A stretch of 64,000 nt of DNA. Source: Caryophanales bacterium UBA5603 (GTDB lineage Bacteria > Bacillota_I > Bacilli_A > Izemoplasmatales > Hujiaoplasmataceae). Below, one piece after another: positions 55,423 through 63,550 of this stretch. The stretch is from positions 1-64,000 of the forward strand of contig DILB01000002.1 of assembly GCA_002424815.1 (NCBI GenBank). The letters run 5' to 3'. The position numbers and the translations under genes are program-made. A model generated the notes under the pieces. That model saw nothing but the letters and a program-made list of their open reading frames with translations, did no database searches and was not told the DNA's origin. How positions within the stretch are numbered: the stretch's first letter is position 1; every line of letters begins with the position of its first letter.

Positions 55423-57495
55423 ATGAAAGAATATCTTGCACAAAATATCAAAAACGTCATTATTTTAGGACATTTAGGTAGTGGAAAGACCTCATTGACA
55501 GAGTCGCTCATTTACACTGCTGGTGGTATTGAAAAAAAAGGCGAAGTCGAAAAAAAGTCGACGGTTTCCGATTTTACTCTTGAAGAACAAAACAGAATGT
55601 CTTCAACTTCAACGGCAGTTATTCCTGTTGAATTTAAGAACACAAAAATCAACATTTTAGATGCTCCCGGTGCGGATGAATTTATTGGTGACATATCTCA
55701 CGCTTTGACAGTTGCAAGTGGCGCAATTTTGGTGCTTGATGCAACGAAAGGTGTTGAAGTTGGCGCTGAAAAAATGTGGTTACAAATTCGTAAACATCAA
55801 CTACCTTCTATCATCTTTGTTAACAAGATGGATAAGGAAAATGTCAAGTTTGATGAGGTTTTGGAACTAATAAAGCAAAAACTTGGAAAACAAGCAGTTC
55901 CATTTTGTCTACCAATTGGGAAAAAAGACGAATTTTCAGGATTTGCGGATATTGTCGAATTAAAAGCGCGAATTTATGATGGTAACGCCTGTATTGACGG
56001 TGAAATTTATCCCGATAAAATGGAGAGAATCCAAGCACTTAGACAAGATCTTGTCGAAGCTGTTGCCGGTGCGGATGAAGCTTTGTTAGAAAAGTATTTT
56101 AATGGCGAAGAATTATCGATGGATGAAATTAAGAAAGGTTTAAAACTTTCTGTTTCTTCTGGTGAAGCAATTCCTGTAATGGTTGGAAGTGCTACAAAAG
56201 ACATTGGTCCTTTGACTTTGTTACATATGATTAGAGAGTATTTCCCAACCATCTGTGATTGCGAAGATTCGAAAGGTTTTAAACAGGACAAAGAAACTGA
56301 AACTTCAAGAAAATATAGTGACGACGAACCATTTTCAGGTTTTGTTTTTAAAACGATGATTGACCCATTTGTGGGAACAATCAATTTTGTTCATATCAAA
56401 TCAGGAACGCTTCGTAAGGATCAAGAAGTTTTTGTTTCTAACAGCGGTGAAGTTGAACGGATTGGACAAATGTTTCTTCCATTAGGAAAGCAATCATTGC
56501 CAATTGATATCGTTCATGCTGGTGATATTTGTGCAGTTGCCAAGATGAGCAAAGTTTTTACTGATACTTCTATATCAGATAAAAAATCACCGATTATTTA
56601 TCCGCGTGTCATTACACCTTCACCTACTATGTATGTGGCTGTGAAACCGAAGAACAAAGCAGATGAAGACAAACTTTCTAACGCTTTAGCCAAACTTCAA
56701 ATAGAAGATAACACTTTTGAAATTAAACGTAACAAAGAAACTAATCAACTTTTGATTGGCGGGCAAGGAATTATTCATCTTGGTCATATTATTGATAGAA
56801 TGAGAAATATGTTCAAGGTTGATTTAGAGATGCTGGATCAAGAAATCGTTTATCGTGAAACAATTAAAGCAGTTGCGACTGCAGAAGGTCGTTATGTAAA
56901 ACAATCAGGTGGATCCGGATATTACGGTGTTGTCGTTATGCGATTTGAACCACTGCCCGATAAAGATTATGAATTCACAGAAGAAGTGTTTGGTGGCGCC
57001 GTGCCAAGAAACTATTTCCCAGCTGTTGACAAAGGGCTCCAAGATACTTTGGAACATGGACCATTAGCTGGTTTTCCGGTCATTGGGGTTAAAGGAATTC
57101 TCACGGATGGTAAATATCATCCAGTAGATTCAAATGAACTTGCTTTCAAAATGGCAGCTTCAATTGCTTTCAAGGAAGCCTGCAAAACTGCAAAGCCTAC
57201 AATTTTAGAACCAATTCATAAAATTGTAGTTAATATCAAAGATGAGTATCTTGGAGATGTATTAGGCGATGTGAACAAACGTCGCGGACGTGTTCTAGGC
57301 ATGGAACCTTCTGAACAAGGATATCAAAAAGTAATCGCAGAAGTACCTGAAGCCGAAATTACAAAGTATACAATTGACCTTAAAGCGATGACTCAAGGAT
57401 CAGGAACTTTTACTCGTGAATTCATTCGATATGAAGAAGTACCCGGTAACTTGACAGCTAAAATCATTGAAGACCATAAGAAAAAAGAATCCTAA
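55423..57495 (+). CDS. EF-G-like GTPase (EF-G paralogue)
   Basis: This 690-residue protein has the five-domain EF-G layout. GTPase motifs: G1 GHLGSGKT (16-23), G3 DAPGAD at 80-85, G4 NKMD at 134-137. EF-G proper reads DTPGH at G3; here Thr is Ala and the His that activates water is Ala, as in the divergent EF-G2-like group. Domain IV contains YVKQSGGSGYYGVVVM and PRNYFPAVDKG; domain V ends in MTQGSGTFTREF. It probably acts on ribosomes under special conditions, but is unlikely to be the main translocase. TATAAT at 55374-55379 is the likely -10. Monocistronic. Confidence 0.9.
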   Translation: MKEYLAQNIKNVIILGHLGSGKTSLTESLIYTAGGIEKKGEVEKKSTVSDFTLEEQNRMSSTSTAVIPVEFKNTKINILDAPGADEFIGDISHALTVASGAILVLDATKGVEVGAEKMWLQIRKHQLPSIIFVNKMDKENVKFDEVLELIKQKLGKQAVPFCLPIGKKDEFSGFADIVELKARIYDGNACIDGEIYPDKMERIQALRQDLVEAVAGADEALLEKYFNGEELSMDEIKKGLKLSVSSGEAIPVMVGSATKDIGPLTLLHMIREYFPTICDCEDSKGFKQDKETETSRKYSDDEPFSGFVFKTMIDPFVGTINFVHIKSGTLRKDQEVFVSNSGEVERIGQMFLPLGKQSLPIDIVHAGDICAVAKMSKVFTDTSISDKKSPIIYPRVITPSPTMYVAVKPKNKADEDKLSNALAKLQIEDNTFEIKRNKETNQLLIGGQGIIHLGHIIDRMRNMFKVDLEMLDQEIVYRETIKAVATAEGRYVKQSGGSGYYGVVVMRFEPLPDKDYEFTEEVFGGAVPRNYFPAVDKGLQDTLEHGPLAGFPVIGVKGILTDGKYHPVDSNELAFKMAASIAFKEACKTAKPTILEPIHKIVVNIKDEYLGDVLGDVNKRRGRVLGMEPSEQGYQKVIAEVPEAEITKYTIDLKAMTQGSGTFTREFIRYEEVPGNLTAKIIEDHKKKES

Positions 57496-57507
57496 TCCTT
57501 CATAATA

Positions 57508-57537
57508 AATGACTGACTTTGCGCCAGTCATTTTTTT
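57508..57537 (+). terminator. Terminator after the EF-G-like gene
   Basis: AATGACTG (57508-57515) pairs with CAGTCATT (57525-57532), then a T run. Confidence 0.9.
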
Positions 57538-57573
57538 ATTTGTAAGAACATTACGAAGTAACTTGACAGATAG

Positions 57574-57615
57574 AGTACTTTTCTGATAAGGTATTATGTG
57601 TAACATAGTACTTTT
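57574..57615 (+). promoter_or_regulatory. Direct repeat in the DegV-gene leader
   Basis: AGTACTTTT occurs at 57574-57582 and 57607-57615, 33 bp apart (about three helical turns), between a TTGACA at 57563 and the start codon. It is a candidate operator pair. Confidence 0.4.
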
Positions 57616-57682
57616 GCATTGAATTCAATGATGAAAGAAAAGTAAAGTGTAAAAAAAACGAAATTAAAAGAGGGACAAACCA

Positions 57683-58531
57683 ATGGAAAAAATCGGATTA
57701 TTGATTGATACAACCACATTAACAAGAGACGATATACTTGGATACAATTTTATTAAATCAGTGTCACTCGGAGTTTCAATTGATGACGTATTATATCACG
57801 AGACCGATCTATCAACTGATCAAATGATGAAATACCTTCATGAAGGCCGTAAAATGATGACCAGTCAACCCTCTCCAGGAGAATTTTTAAGCAAATATGA
57901 GGAATTTCACAAAGAAGGATTTACCCATGTTTTTGTTGTGACATTATCAGAAAAAATCAGTGGGACTTATCAATCCGCAGTCATAGCTAAATCAATGGTT
58001 GATTTTCCTTTGGAAATTTCGATTAATGCACCAAAAGTAGCATCTTTTGGAGTTGCACTTGGAATACCACTAATGATTAAGGCTATCCAAGAAGGAATAA
58101 CATTCGCTAATCTTCAAAAACGATACGAGTCAATTTATGCAAATGGTCATGTTATGTTTACTTTGAGTAATCTTATGCATTTATTTCGAGGCGGTAGACT
58201 TAGCAAAGTTTCTGCGTTATTAGGAACGGTTTTAAGAATCAAACCTATTGTTGAAATGGTTGATGGAAAATTGCAACTGACAAAAAAAGAAAGAACTAAC
58301 AATGCGTGTTATGATCATTTCTTTGAAAAGGTCAAAGAATATACAGAAAAATATAGCAAAGTTTATGTTGATATCGTTGAATTAAATCGAAAAGAATGGG
58401 GAGATAAACTCGCCAGTGCAATCAGTGAAAAATTTCCTAATGTCATTTTGAATCAAAGCCACGCTGTTAGCCCCGTCTTTTTAGTTCATTTGGGAGACCA
58501 GGGTTTTGGAATTGCTATTCTAGGAGAATAA
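57683..58531 (+). CDS. DegV family fatty-acid-binding protein
   Basis: This is a 282-residue DegV-fold protein. Seen: IGLLIDTTTLTRDDI at the start, MMTSQPSPGEFL near residue 58, VVTLSEKISGTYQSA near 90 with the Ser/Thr that hold the carboxylate, and LMHLFRGGRLSKVSALLGTVLRIKPI near 165. Relatives (FakB) hand exogenous fatty acids to the kinase FakA; no fakA is in the window. GAGGGACAA precedes the ATG. Monocistronic with a 10-bp stem terminator. Confidence 0.93.
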   Translation: MEKIGLLIDTTTLTRDDILGYNFIKSVSLGVSIDDVLYHETDLSTDQMMKYLHEGRKMMTSQPSPGEFLSKYEEFHKEGFTHVFVVTLSEKISGTYQSAVIAKSMVDFPLEISINAPKVASFGVALGIPLMIKAIQEGITFANLQKRYESIYANGHVMFTLSNLMHLFRGGRLSKVSALLGTVLRIKPIVEMVDGKLQLTKKERTNNACYDHFFEKVKEYTEKYSKVYVDIVELNRKEWGDKLASAISEKFPNVILNQSHAVSPVFLVHLGDQGFGIAILGE

Positions 58532-58540
58532 AGAATTAAC

Positions 58541-58586
58541 AAGCGTCTGATTTGCGGACTTGCGTCTCAATATCGGACGCTTTTTC
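58541..58586 (+). terminator. Terminator after the DegV gene
   Basis: AAGCGTCTGA (58541-58550) pairs with TCGGACGCTT (58573-58582, one T-G pair), followed by T residues. Confidence 0.85.
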
Positions 58587-58613
58587 TTTCTTTTGAGATA
58601 TAAGAAATAATGC

Positions 58614-58642
58614 TTGACAATTATACAGGTATTTAGTAAACT
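58614..58642 (+). promoter_or_regulatory. Promoter of the tRNA-His-Gln-Lys-Leu cluster
   Basis: TTGACA (58614-58619) and TAAACT (58637-58642) are 17 bp apart, 23 bp before tRNA-His. Confidence 0.88.
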
Positions 58643-58665
58643 AATAGGTGCGAAAAAAGACATAC

Positions 58666-58742
58666 GGCGGTTGTGGCGAAGTGGTTAACGCATCGGATTG
58701 TGGCTCCGACATTCGTGGGTTCGATACCCATCAATCGCCCCA
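58666..58742 (+). tRNA. tRNA-His (GTG)
   Basis: Anticodon stem TCGGA/TCCGA holds loop TTGTGGC, anticodon GTG. The extra G-1 opposite C73, specific to tRNA-His, is encoded at 58666. CCA is encoded. Confidence 0.95.
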
Positions 58743-58758
58743 TATTATCTTAGTAAAT

Positions 58759-58833
58759 TGGGCTATGGCCAAGTGGTTAAGGCATCGGACTTTGACTCCG
58801 AGATCGGTAGTTCAAATCTACCTAGCCCAGCCA
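58759..58833 (+). tRNA. tRNA-Gln (TTG)
   Basis: Acceptor TGGGCTA/TAGCCCA; anticodon loop CTTTGAC gives TTG; CCA encoded. Confidence 0.95.
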
Positions 58834-58839
58834 ATTTAC

Positions 58840-58915
58840 GACCCGCTAGCTCAGTCGGTAGAGCATTTGACTTTTAATCAAAGGGTCAGGCGTTCAAGTC
58901 GCCTGCGGGTCACCA
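58840..58915 (+). tRNA. tRNA-Lys (TTT)
   Basis: Acceptor GACCCGC/GCGGGTC; anticodon stem TTTGA/TCAAA with loop CTTTTAA, anticodon TTT; CCA encoded. Confidence 0.96.
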
Positions 58916-58931
58916 TTTTTTTCTTTTTATT

Positions 58932-59015
58932 GCGGGTATGGCGAAACTGGCAGACGCGCTAGACTTAGGATCTAGTTCCTAGTGAGTGCAGGTTCAAGTC
59001 CTGTTACCCGCACCA
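58932..59015 (+). tRNA. tRNA-Leu (TAG)
   Basis: A class II tRNA with a long variable arm. Anticodon stem CTAGA/TCTAG with loop CTTAGGA, anticodon TAG; acceptor GCGGGTA/TACCCGC; CCA encoded. Confidence 0.96.
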
Positions 59016-59031
59016 TCATAAGAAGCAAACA

Positions 59032-59057
59032 AATCACGCTGAAAAGCGTGGTTTTTT
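59032..59057 (+). terminator. Terminator of the tRNA cluster
   Basis: AATCACGCT (59032-59040), loop GAAA, AGCGTGGTT (59045-59053, one T-G pair), then T residues. Confidence 0.9.
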
Positions 59058-59097
59058 GTTATAAAAATTGCCATTTTCAATAAAATGTAAAAAAAAG

Positions 59098-59142
59098 CCT
59101 TTCAAATCCGTTTTAAGTTTGAACTTAATTTGATTTGAAAGG
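59098..59142 (-). terminator. Terminator of the minus-strand operon
   Basis: CCTTTCAAATC (59098-59108) pairs with GATTTGAAAGG (59132-59142), and the interior adds TTAAGTT/AACTTAA. On the minus strand it is followed by CTTTTTTTT. Confidence 0.9.
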
Positions 59143-59149
59143 TTTATTT

Positions 59150-59875
59150 TTAGTCAGGTAAAGTTGCCGTTTTAAGTTGCCTGATTAATTTTTTCATTTC
59201 TTCAGGTTTTTCATGAAGATGTAATACTATTGCTCCGACGAAAGCACCATCTGCGCCAGCATCTCTGACTAACTTGACGTAATCGGGAGAAGAAACACCA
59301 ATTCCACAGTTTATCCTGTTTTTCAATCCGTGATCCTCACGAAGATGGCGTATGATGTCCTTAAGTGTTTGATATTTCGGGTGAAGAATTCCTGCGGGAG
59401 AAGCTTGAAGATAGATGAATCCGTTTGCGCGTTTTGCAACTTCAATATCTTCTTCGGGTAAATGATAACGAATAAAGGCACTAGCCAGCAAGCCCGCTTT
59501 GACCAATGAATCGCGGACATGCGGAAATTCTGTGCCAACCAAAATAACGTCCAATTGATTATTTTTATGACAAAAATCGATAAATTTTTGAATCCCAATT
59601 TCCAAAATAGTCCGTTCATAAATTAAATAAAAGAAACGAGCGGTTGGATTTTGAGTTTTTATAATTTCGATTGTTTTCATGTATTCATCATAATCAGGAC
59701 ACTTTCTAAGAGCTTCAGCCATCCTGCTTTGAATATAAGGACTATCTAAGTAGGGATCCTTTGCAGGAAAATCGGCTTCGATAATATCACAACCTCCTTC
59801 GATGTAATTTTTAGCTGTTACAATACTTTTCTCTAAAGAGGGAGATCCGAGTGACATATATAATATTAGATTCAT
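59150..59875 (-). CDS. TrpA-like TIM-barrel protein (tryptophan synthase alpha paralogue)
   Basis: This is a 241-residue protein. The N terminus follows TrpA: MSLGSPSLEKSIVTAKNYIEGG, then IIEADFP with the TrpA catalytic Glu (about residue 33) and DPYLDSPYIQ with the catalytic Asp. The C-terminal INCGIGVSSPDYVKLVRDAGADGAFVGAIV keeps the glycines that bind the substrate phosphate. TrpA performs retro-aldol cleavage of indole-glycerol phosphate. No trpB or other trp gene is here, so this copy probably cleaves another phosphorylated substrate. It is the last gene of the minus-strand operon, 3 bp after the alcohol dehydrogenase gene. Confidence 0.8.
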   Translation of the reverse strand: MNLILYMSLGSPSLEKSIVTAKNYIEGGCDIIEADFPAKDPYLDSPYIQSRMAEALRKCPDYDEYMKTIEIIKTQNPTARFFYLIYERTILEIGIQKFIDFCHKNNQLDVILVGTEFPHVRDSLVKAGLLASAFIRYHLPEEDIEVAKRANGFIYLQASPAGILHPKYQTLKDIIRHLREDHGLKNRINCGIGVSSPDYVKLVRDAGADGAFVGAIVLHLHEKPEEMKKLIRQLKTATLPD

Positions 59876-59878
59876 AAT

Positions 59879-61030
59879 TTATTCCTTTCCTGCATAAGCC
59901 ATCTTAATGATGCTTCGCAAATGCGATTTTGTGGGAAAAATCGGGTTTGTTTTTGTACATCCATCTGTGAGTGCATAATTAATTAAATCTTCAATTTTTG
60001 AATCAAAATCATGTTTGTTTGGTAATCGATCTTTAAGAGCTAAAGGGATACCTAAATTTGTATTAAGATCTATCAAAGCCTTTGATAAAGTATTATAACC
60101 CAATTTTTGCGCAATGTTATTATATATTTTTTTAGTTGGTTCATTTTGTGAATTAAAATCAACAATATAGGGCAACAGAATTGCGTTAGCAAGCCCGTGT
60201 GGCATTTTAAAGATTGAACCAAGCCCATGTGCAATCGAATGTGTTATACCTAAAGAAACATTTGTAAACGCTAGCCCAGCAACCATTGCTGCAGTCAACA
60301 TTGTTTCTCGATATTGAATGTTTGTTCCTTCTTCGATGACTTTGGGTAAAGTATTAAATATATCATATATTGCTTTTTCAGCAAGAATATCTGAAAGATA
60401 GTTTGCTCTTGTCGATACAATTGCTTCTAAAGCGTGGCATAAAGCATCCATACCTGTTTCGGCAGTAATTGATTTAGGTAAAGAAATTGTCGTTATAGGA
60501 TCACAAATAGCTATATCTGGAACCATCTCCATATTACCTATGCCGTATTTTATTCCCGTCTTGTCATCAGAAATAACAATTGAGCGCGACACCTCTGAAG
60601 CGGTTCCGGCCGTTGAAGGAATACAGACCAATTGTGCTTTTTTTCTCAATTTAGGGAATTTTTCTTTATCCATCAATGTCTCTAAATCATTTATATCCGG
60701 ATTTTCATAAAAAATCCACATTGCTTTTGCGGCATCCATTGCCGATCCACCACCTACGGCAATAATGACATCTGGTTGATATTGTATCATAAAATTAGCA
60801 CCGCGTTTTACTGTTGCTAAACCCGGATCCGATTCTATTCCCATAAAAATGGAAAAAGAAATATTTGCATTTTTAAGATGATTTTCAATGATAGCCATAA
60901 CACCATTTTTAATCATGACATCATTGGCTAAAACAATAACTGCTTTTTTGGCTTTGATGGTTTCTAAATGGGAGAGAGTTCCTTGACCAAAGAGCAGTTC
61001 TGATCCTCCCAATTTCATAGGTCTCATCAC
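59879..61030 (-). CDS. Iron-containing alcohol dehydrogenase
   Basis: This is a 383-residue group III alcohol dehydrogenase. Seen: nucleotide-binding AVGGGSAMDAAKA near residue 92, IPSTAGTASEVSR near 135, ligand Asp/His in AETGMDALCHALEA near 190, and HSIAHGLGSIFKMPHGLANA near 258 with further metal His. It interconverts an aldehyde and an alcohol with NAD(P)H. Within the operon it may reduce an aldehyde made by one of the TIM-barrel enzymes. GTG 61030 and ATG 61027 are adjacent starts; GGAG lies about ten bases upstream of the GTG. Confidence 0.92.
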   Translation of the reverse strand: MMRPMKLGGSELLFGQGTLSHLETIKAKKAVIVLANDVMIKNGVMAIIENHLKNANISFSIFMGIESDPGLATVKRGANFMIQYQPDVIIAVGGGSAMDAAKAMWIFYENPDINDLETLMDKEKFPKLRKKAQLVCIPSTAGTASEVSRSIVISDDKTGIKYGIGNMEMVPDIAICDPITTISLPKSITAETGMDALCHALEAIVSTRANYLSDILAEKAIYDIFNTLPKVIEEGTNIQYRETMLTAAMVAGLAFTNVSLGITHSIAHGLGSIFKMPHGLANAILLPYIVDFNSQNEPTKKIYNNIAQKLGYNTLSKALIDLNTNLGIPLALKDRLPNKHDFDSKIEDLINYALTDGCTKTNPIFPTKSHLRSIIKMAYAGKE

Positions 61031-61035
61031 AATAT

Positions 61036-61836
61036 TTATTCTCCACTTCTTAATGCATCAACGATTCGTTTTGTTAATTCATACGAAACAGGATTACTAA
61101 TAATACCATTTTCTTTTAAAGAAGAACCGACAATACACCCATCGGCTATCATGAGTTGTTTTTTAATATTCTTGGCATTAACACCAGATCCCGCAAGCAC
61201 AGGAATCTTAACTGCTTTTTTAACTCTTTCAATAACATCAAGAGGTGTTTCAGTACCTATAGCTGAACCCGTTACAATGATTGCATCTGCCCCACTTGCT
61301 TCGGCCATATGGGCAGAATCTTCAATAGAGATGTTTGAGTTAAGCATGTATGTATGTTTGACTTGAATATCAGCAAGTATTTTAATGTTTTCAGCTTGTA
61401 ATCTTTTGCGCATAAGTAGTGTCTCTCTTGCTGAAGGGCTAATTATACCACCATAATATAAAACTGTATCAACAAATACCGGTATTCGAATGAAATCAGC
61501 ACCAATTGCCTTTGCTATCCCAAGTGATGCTTTATAATCACTAAAGGCAGCATCAATTCCAACAGGAATCGATACTTTTTCTTTAACAAGAATAGCGATT
61601 GCTGAAAGTGCAGCAATTTGTTCAGGTTCGAGAAAAACACTAAAGGGACCATCCCCCATATTTTCAACGATTAAAGCATCACAGCCCGCACTTTCAAGAG
61701 TTTCAGCATCTTGTAACGCTTGCTTTTTAATTTCTTCCATATTGTTTTTGAAACCTGCACTGCCAGGCAGTGGCAAGCAATGGACCATCCCTATGATTGT
61801 TTGTTTATTGATTCCTATTTTATTATTTATATCCAT
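61036..61836 (-). CDS. BtpA/SgcQ family TIM-barrel protein
   Basis: This is a 266-residue protein of the BtpA/SgcQ family. Family stretches: IGMVHCLPLPGSAGF near residue 15, CDALIVENMGDGPF near 52, DAAFSDYKASLGIAKAIGADFIRI near 95, IKILADIQVKHTYML near 150, and IIVTGSAIGTETP then LAGSGVNAKNI near 200. It is named after a photosystem assembly factor, but most members sit in sugar or nucleoside clusters and their reactions are unknown. The C-terminal phosphate-binding glycines suggest a phosphorylated ligand. It shares a base with the nucleoside phosphorylase stop. Confidence 0.88.
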   Translation of the reverse strand: MDINNKIGINKQTIIGMVHCLPLPGSAGFKNNMEEIKKQALQDAETLESAGCDALIVENMGDGPFSVFLEPEQIAALSAIAILVKEKVSIPVGIDAAFSDYKASLGIAKAIGADFIRIPVFVDTVLYYGGIISPSARETLLMRKRLQAENIKILADIQVKHTYMLNSNISIEDSAHMAEASGADAIIVTGSAIGTETPLDVIERVKKAVKIPVLAGSGVNAKNIKKQLMIADGCIVGSSLKENGIISNPVSYELTKRIVDALRSGE

Positions 61837-62594
61837 TATTTTTTCACCTCATTATGATATTGATAAATACTTTCAAGCGCAATACGACAGAGTTCTTTTT
61901 CCTTTTCTTCGCGAAGACCATCTCTCAACATGTCTTTGAGATTTTCTAAGACGGTCACCAAAGTCAAAGAGGCTGTTTTGACATTCATCAAACGACCTAA
62001 AACTAACATGCAAGACGATTCCATGTCGATTCCAGAAACATTATTTTTTTTCAAATTATAAAGGACTTTCTCAATGTCTGTTTGTCGCTCTTTTGAAAGT
62101 TTGGATTCCCGCATTTGTGAGTAATAACCATCCATCGTAGCATTGATTCCGTTGTCGACGTGAGATCCTGCACTCCGTACGGCATCGCTAACAATCTTAA
62201 CTAAATCAAAATCAGCGACAGCTGGATAACCACGATCAACATATGTCGCACTGGTCGATTCATCACGAATCGAACCGGTAGGGACAATGTAATGACCCAG
62301 CAAATTGTCTTTTAGTGACATGACCGTCCCCATTCTTAGAGCGACTTTCATCCCGCATTCATACATTTCTTCCATTGCTATTGCTGCCGAGGGAGCACCA
62401 ATACCGGTTGAAGAAACAGTGATCCTTACACCTTTATAGAAACCGGTATAAGTGTTGTATTCTCGCGAAAATGCGACATGAATAGGATTGTCAAGATATT
62501 CCTTAAGCACTTCAACACGCCAAGGATCACCAGAAAAGATAACATAAGGGGATACCGTTTCTTGTGTGCATTTCATATAAAGGGTTGGTTTCAT
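61836..62594 (-). CDS. Nucleoside phosphorylase (uridine phosphorylase family)
   Basis: This 252-residue PNP/UDP family enzyme cleaves a nucleoside with phosphate to base and sugar 1-phosphate. Seen: SGDPWRVEVL near residue 20 (phosphate), SSTGIGAPSAAIAMEE near 60, RMGTVMSL near 87, VPTGSIRDESTSATYV near 103, and SGIDMESSCM near 188 with the ribose-binding Glu. The last two differ from classical Udp (RxGTTG, YEMESA), so substrate choice may be unusual. It overlaps the PfkB gene by 4 bp. Confidence 0.9.
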   Translation of the reverse strand: MKPTLYMKCTQETVSPYVIFSGDPWRVEVLKEYLDNPIHVAFSREYNTYTGFYKGVRITVSSTGIGAPSAAIAMEEMYECGMKVALRMGTVMSLKDNLLGHYIVPTGSIRDESTSATYVDRGYPAVADFDLVKIVSDAVRSAGSHVDNGINATMDGYYSQMRESKLSKERQTDIEKVLYNLKKNNVSGIDMESSCMLVLGRLMNVKTASLTLVTVLENLKDMLRDGLREEKEKELCRIALESIYQYHNEVKK

Positions 62595-63550
62595 TTTATA
62601 TCTCCTTGTAAAAATGATATTTGATAGCGATTTTCTAGATTTGATATTGATGGTGCCGTTGTCGTTGCGCCCATACCTTCGATTACAAAACTAGCAAGTG
62701 TAGCACCATATTGCATACACTCCTTAACTGTTTTTTTCTCTAAGTACCCATATAAGAATCCGGCAATATAAGCATCACCAGATCCAACTGCATCGACAAA
62801 TTTTTTTGCGGGTACGATCGGTACTGAATATTCCTCAATTTGTTCACCTTCACGAACCATCGCATAACTACCGAGTTTTCCTTTGGTAATGATTATAAAA
62901 TCAAGTTTTGGAATTGTTTTAAATAATTCTTTTAGATTTTCGGTTTTCATAGAAGTTCGAATGTATTCCGATTCTTTCTCATTTGCAAAAACACCGGTAC
63001 ATGACGATATTATTCTCTTAATAAAACGAGGAGGAAAAGCAGATTTATCCATTTTACTTCCGAAAAACAAAGGCAAGTTGTGATTTAAGGTTTCTTTTAA
63101 AAAATATTCATTATCTGTTTTTGAAGCGACTGTCATTAATGCAAGTTTTGATTCAAAAAACCATTTTGAATCATAATGATTAAAGTATTTATCCGACATT
63201 GCACCGGGATAAAATAAAGTCATATGATCGCTAGAAGGATTTTCAATTAAATAACATCCGCTGGTACCTACACCAGAGATTTTTTTGGTTGCCTCAGTTG
63301 AAATTTTTTCAGTTTCAAGAAAAGCTTTAAACCCATTGGATTCATAATCTTCTCCAACGCGAATAATAGGCAGTGTTTTTTTATTTAATCTCGATAGGCT
63401 TGTGGCAACATTGATGCCACACCCCCCATATCTAATATTAGCATTATCGTCATTCTGAACGATGGATGTTTTGCCAATTTTAGCCATCGGATTGATTCGT
63501 ATAATACGATCCATTGAACAATATCCACTTGTAATCACATCATATTTCAT
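62591..63550 (-). CDS. PfkB family carbohydrate/nucleoside kinase
   Basis: This is a 319-residue ribokinase-fold kinase. Seen: YDVITSGYCSMDRI at the start, the GG motif RYGGCGINVATSLSRL near 40, IITKGKLGSYA near 222, and the anion-hole/catalytic DAVGSGDAYIAGFLYG near 252 with the base Asp. The family phosphorylates sugars, nucleosides, or ribose 1-phosphate in archaeal nucleoside catabolism. Next to a nucleoside phosphorylase, the product sugar phosphate is a natural candidate substrate. It overlaps the upstream gene by one base. Confidence 0.9.
   Translation of the reverse strand: MKYDVITSGYCSMDRIIRINPMAKIGKTSIVQNDDNANIRYGGCGINVATSLSRLNKKTLPIIRVGEDYESNGFKAFLETEKISTEATKKISGVGTSGCYLIENPSSDHMTLFYPGAMSDKYFNHYDSKWFFESKLALMTVASKTDNEYFLKETLNHNLPLFFGSKMDKSAFPPRFIKRIISSCTGVFANEKESEYIRTSMKTENLKELFKTIPKLDFIIITKGKLGSYAMVREGEQIEEYSVPIVPAKKFVDAVGSGDAYIAGFLYGYLEKKTVKECMQYGATLASFVIEGMGATTTAPSISNLENRYQISFLQGDIK

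Noticed and set aside
59150..59875. Genuine tryptophan synthase alpha subunit
   Set aside because: No trpB or other trp gene is near and the gene ends an unrelated operon, so only a TrpA-like call is justified.
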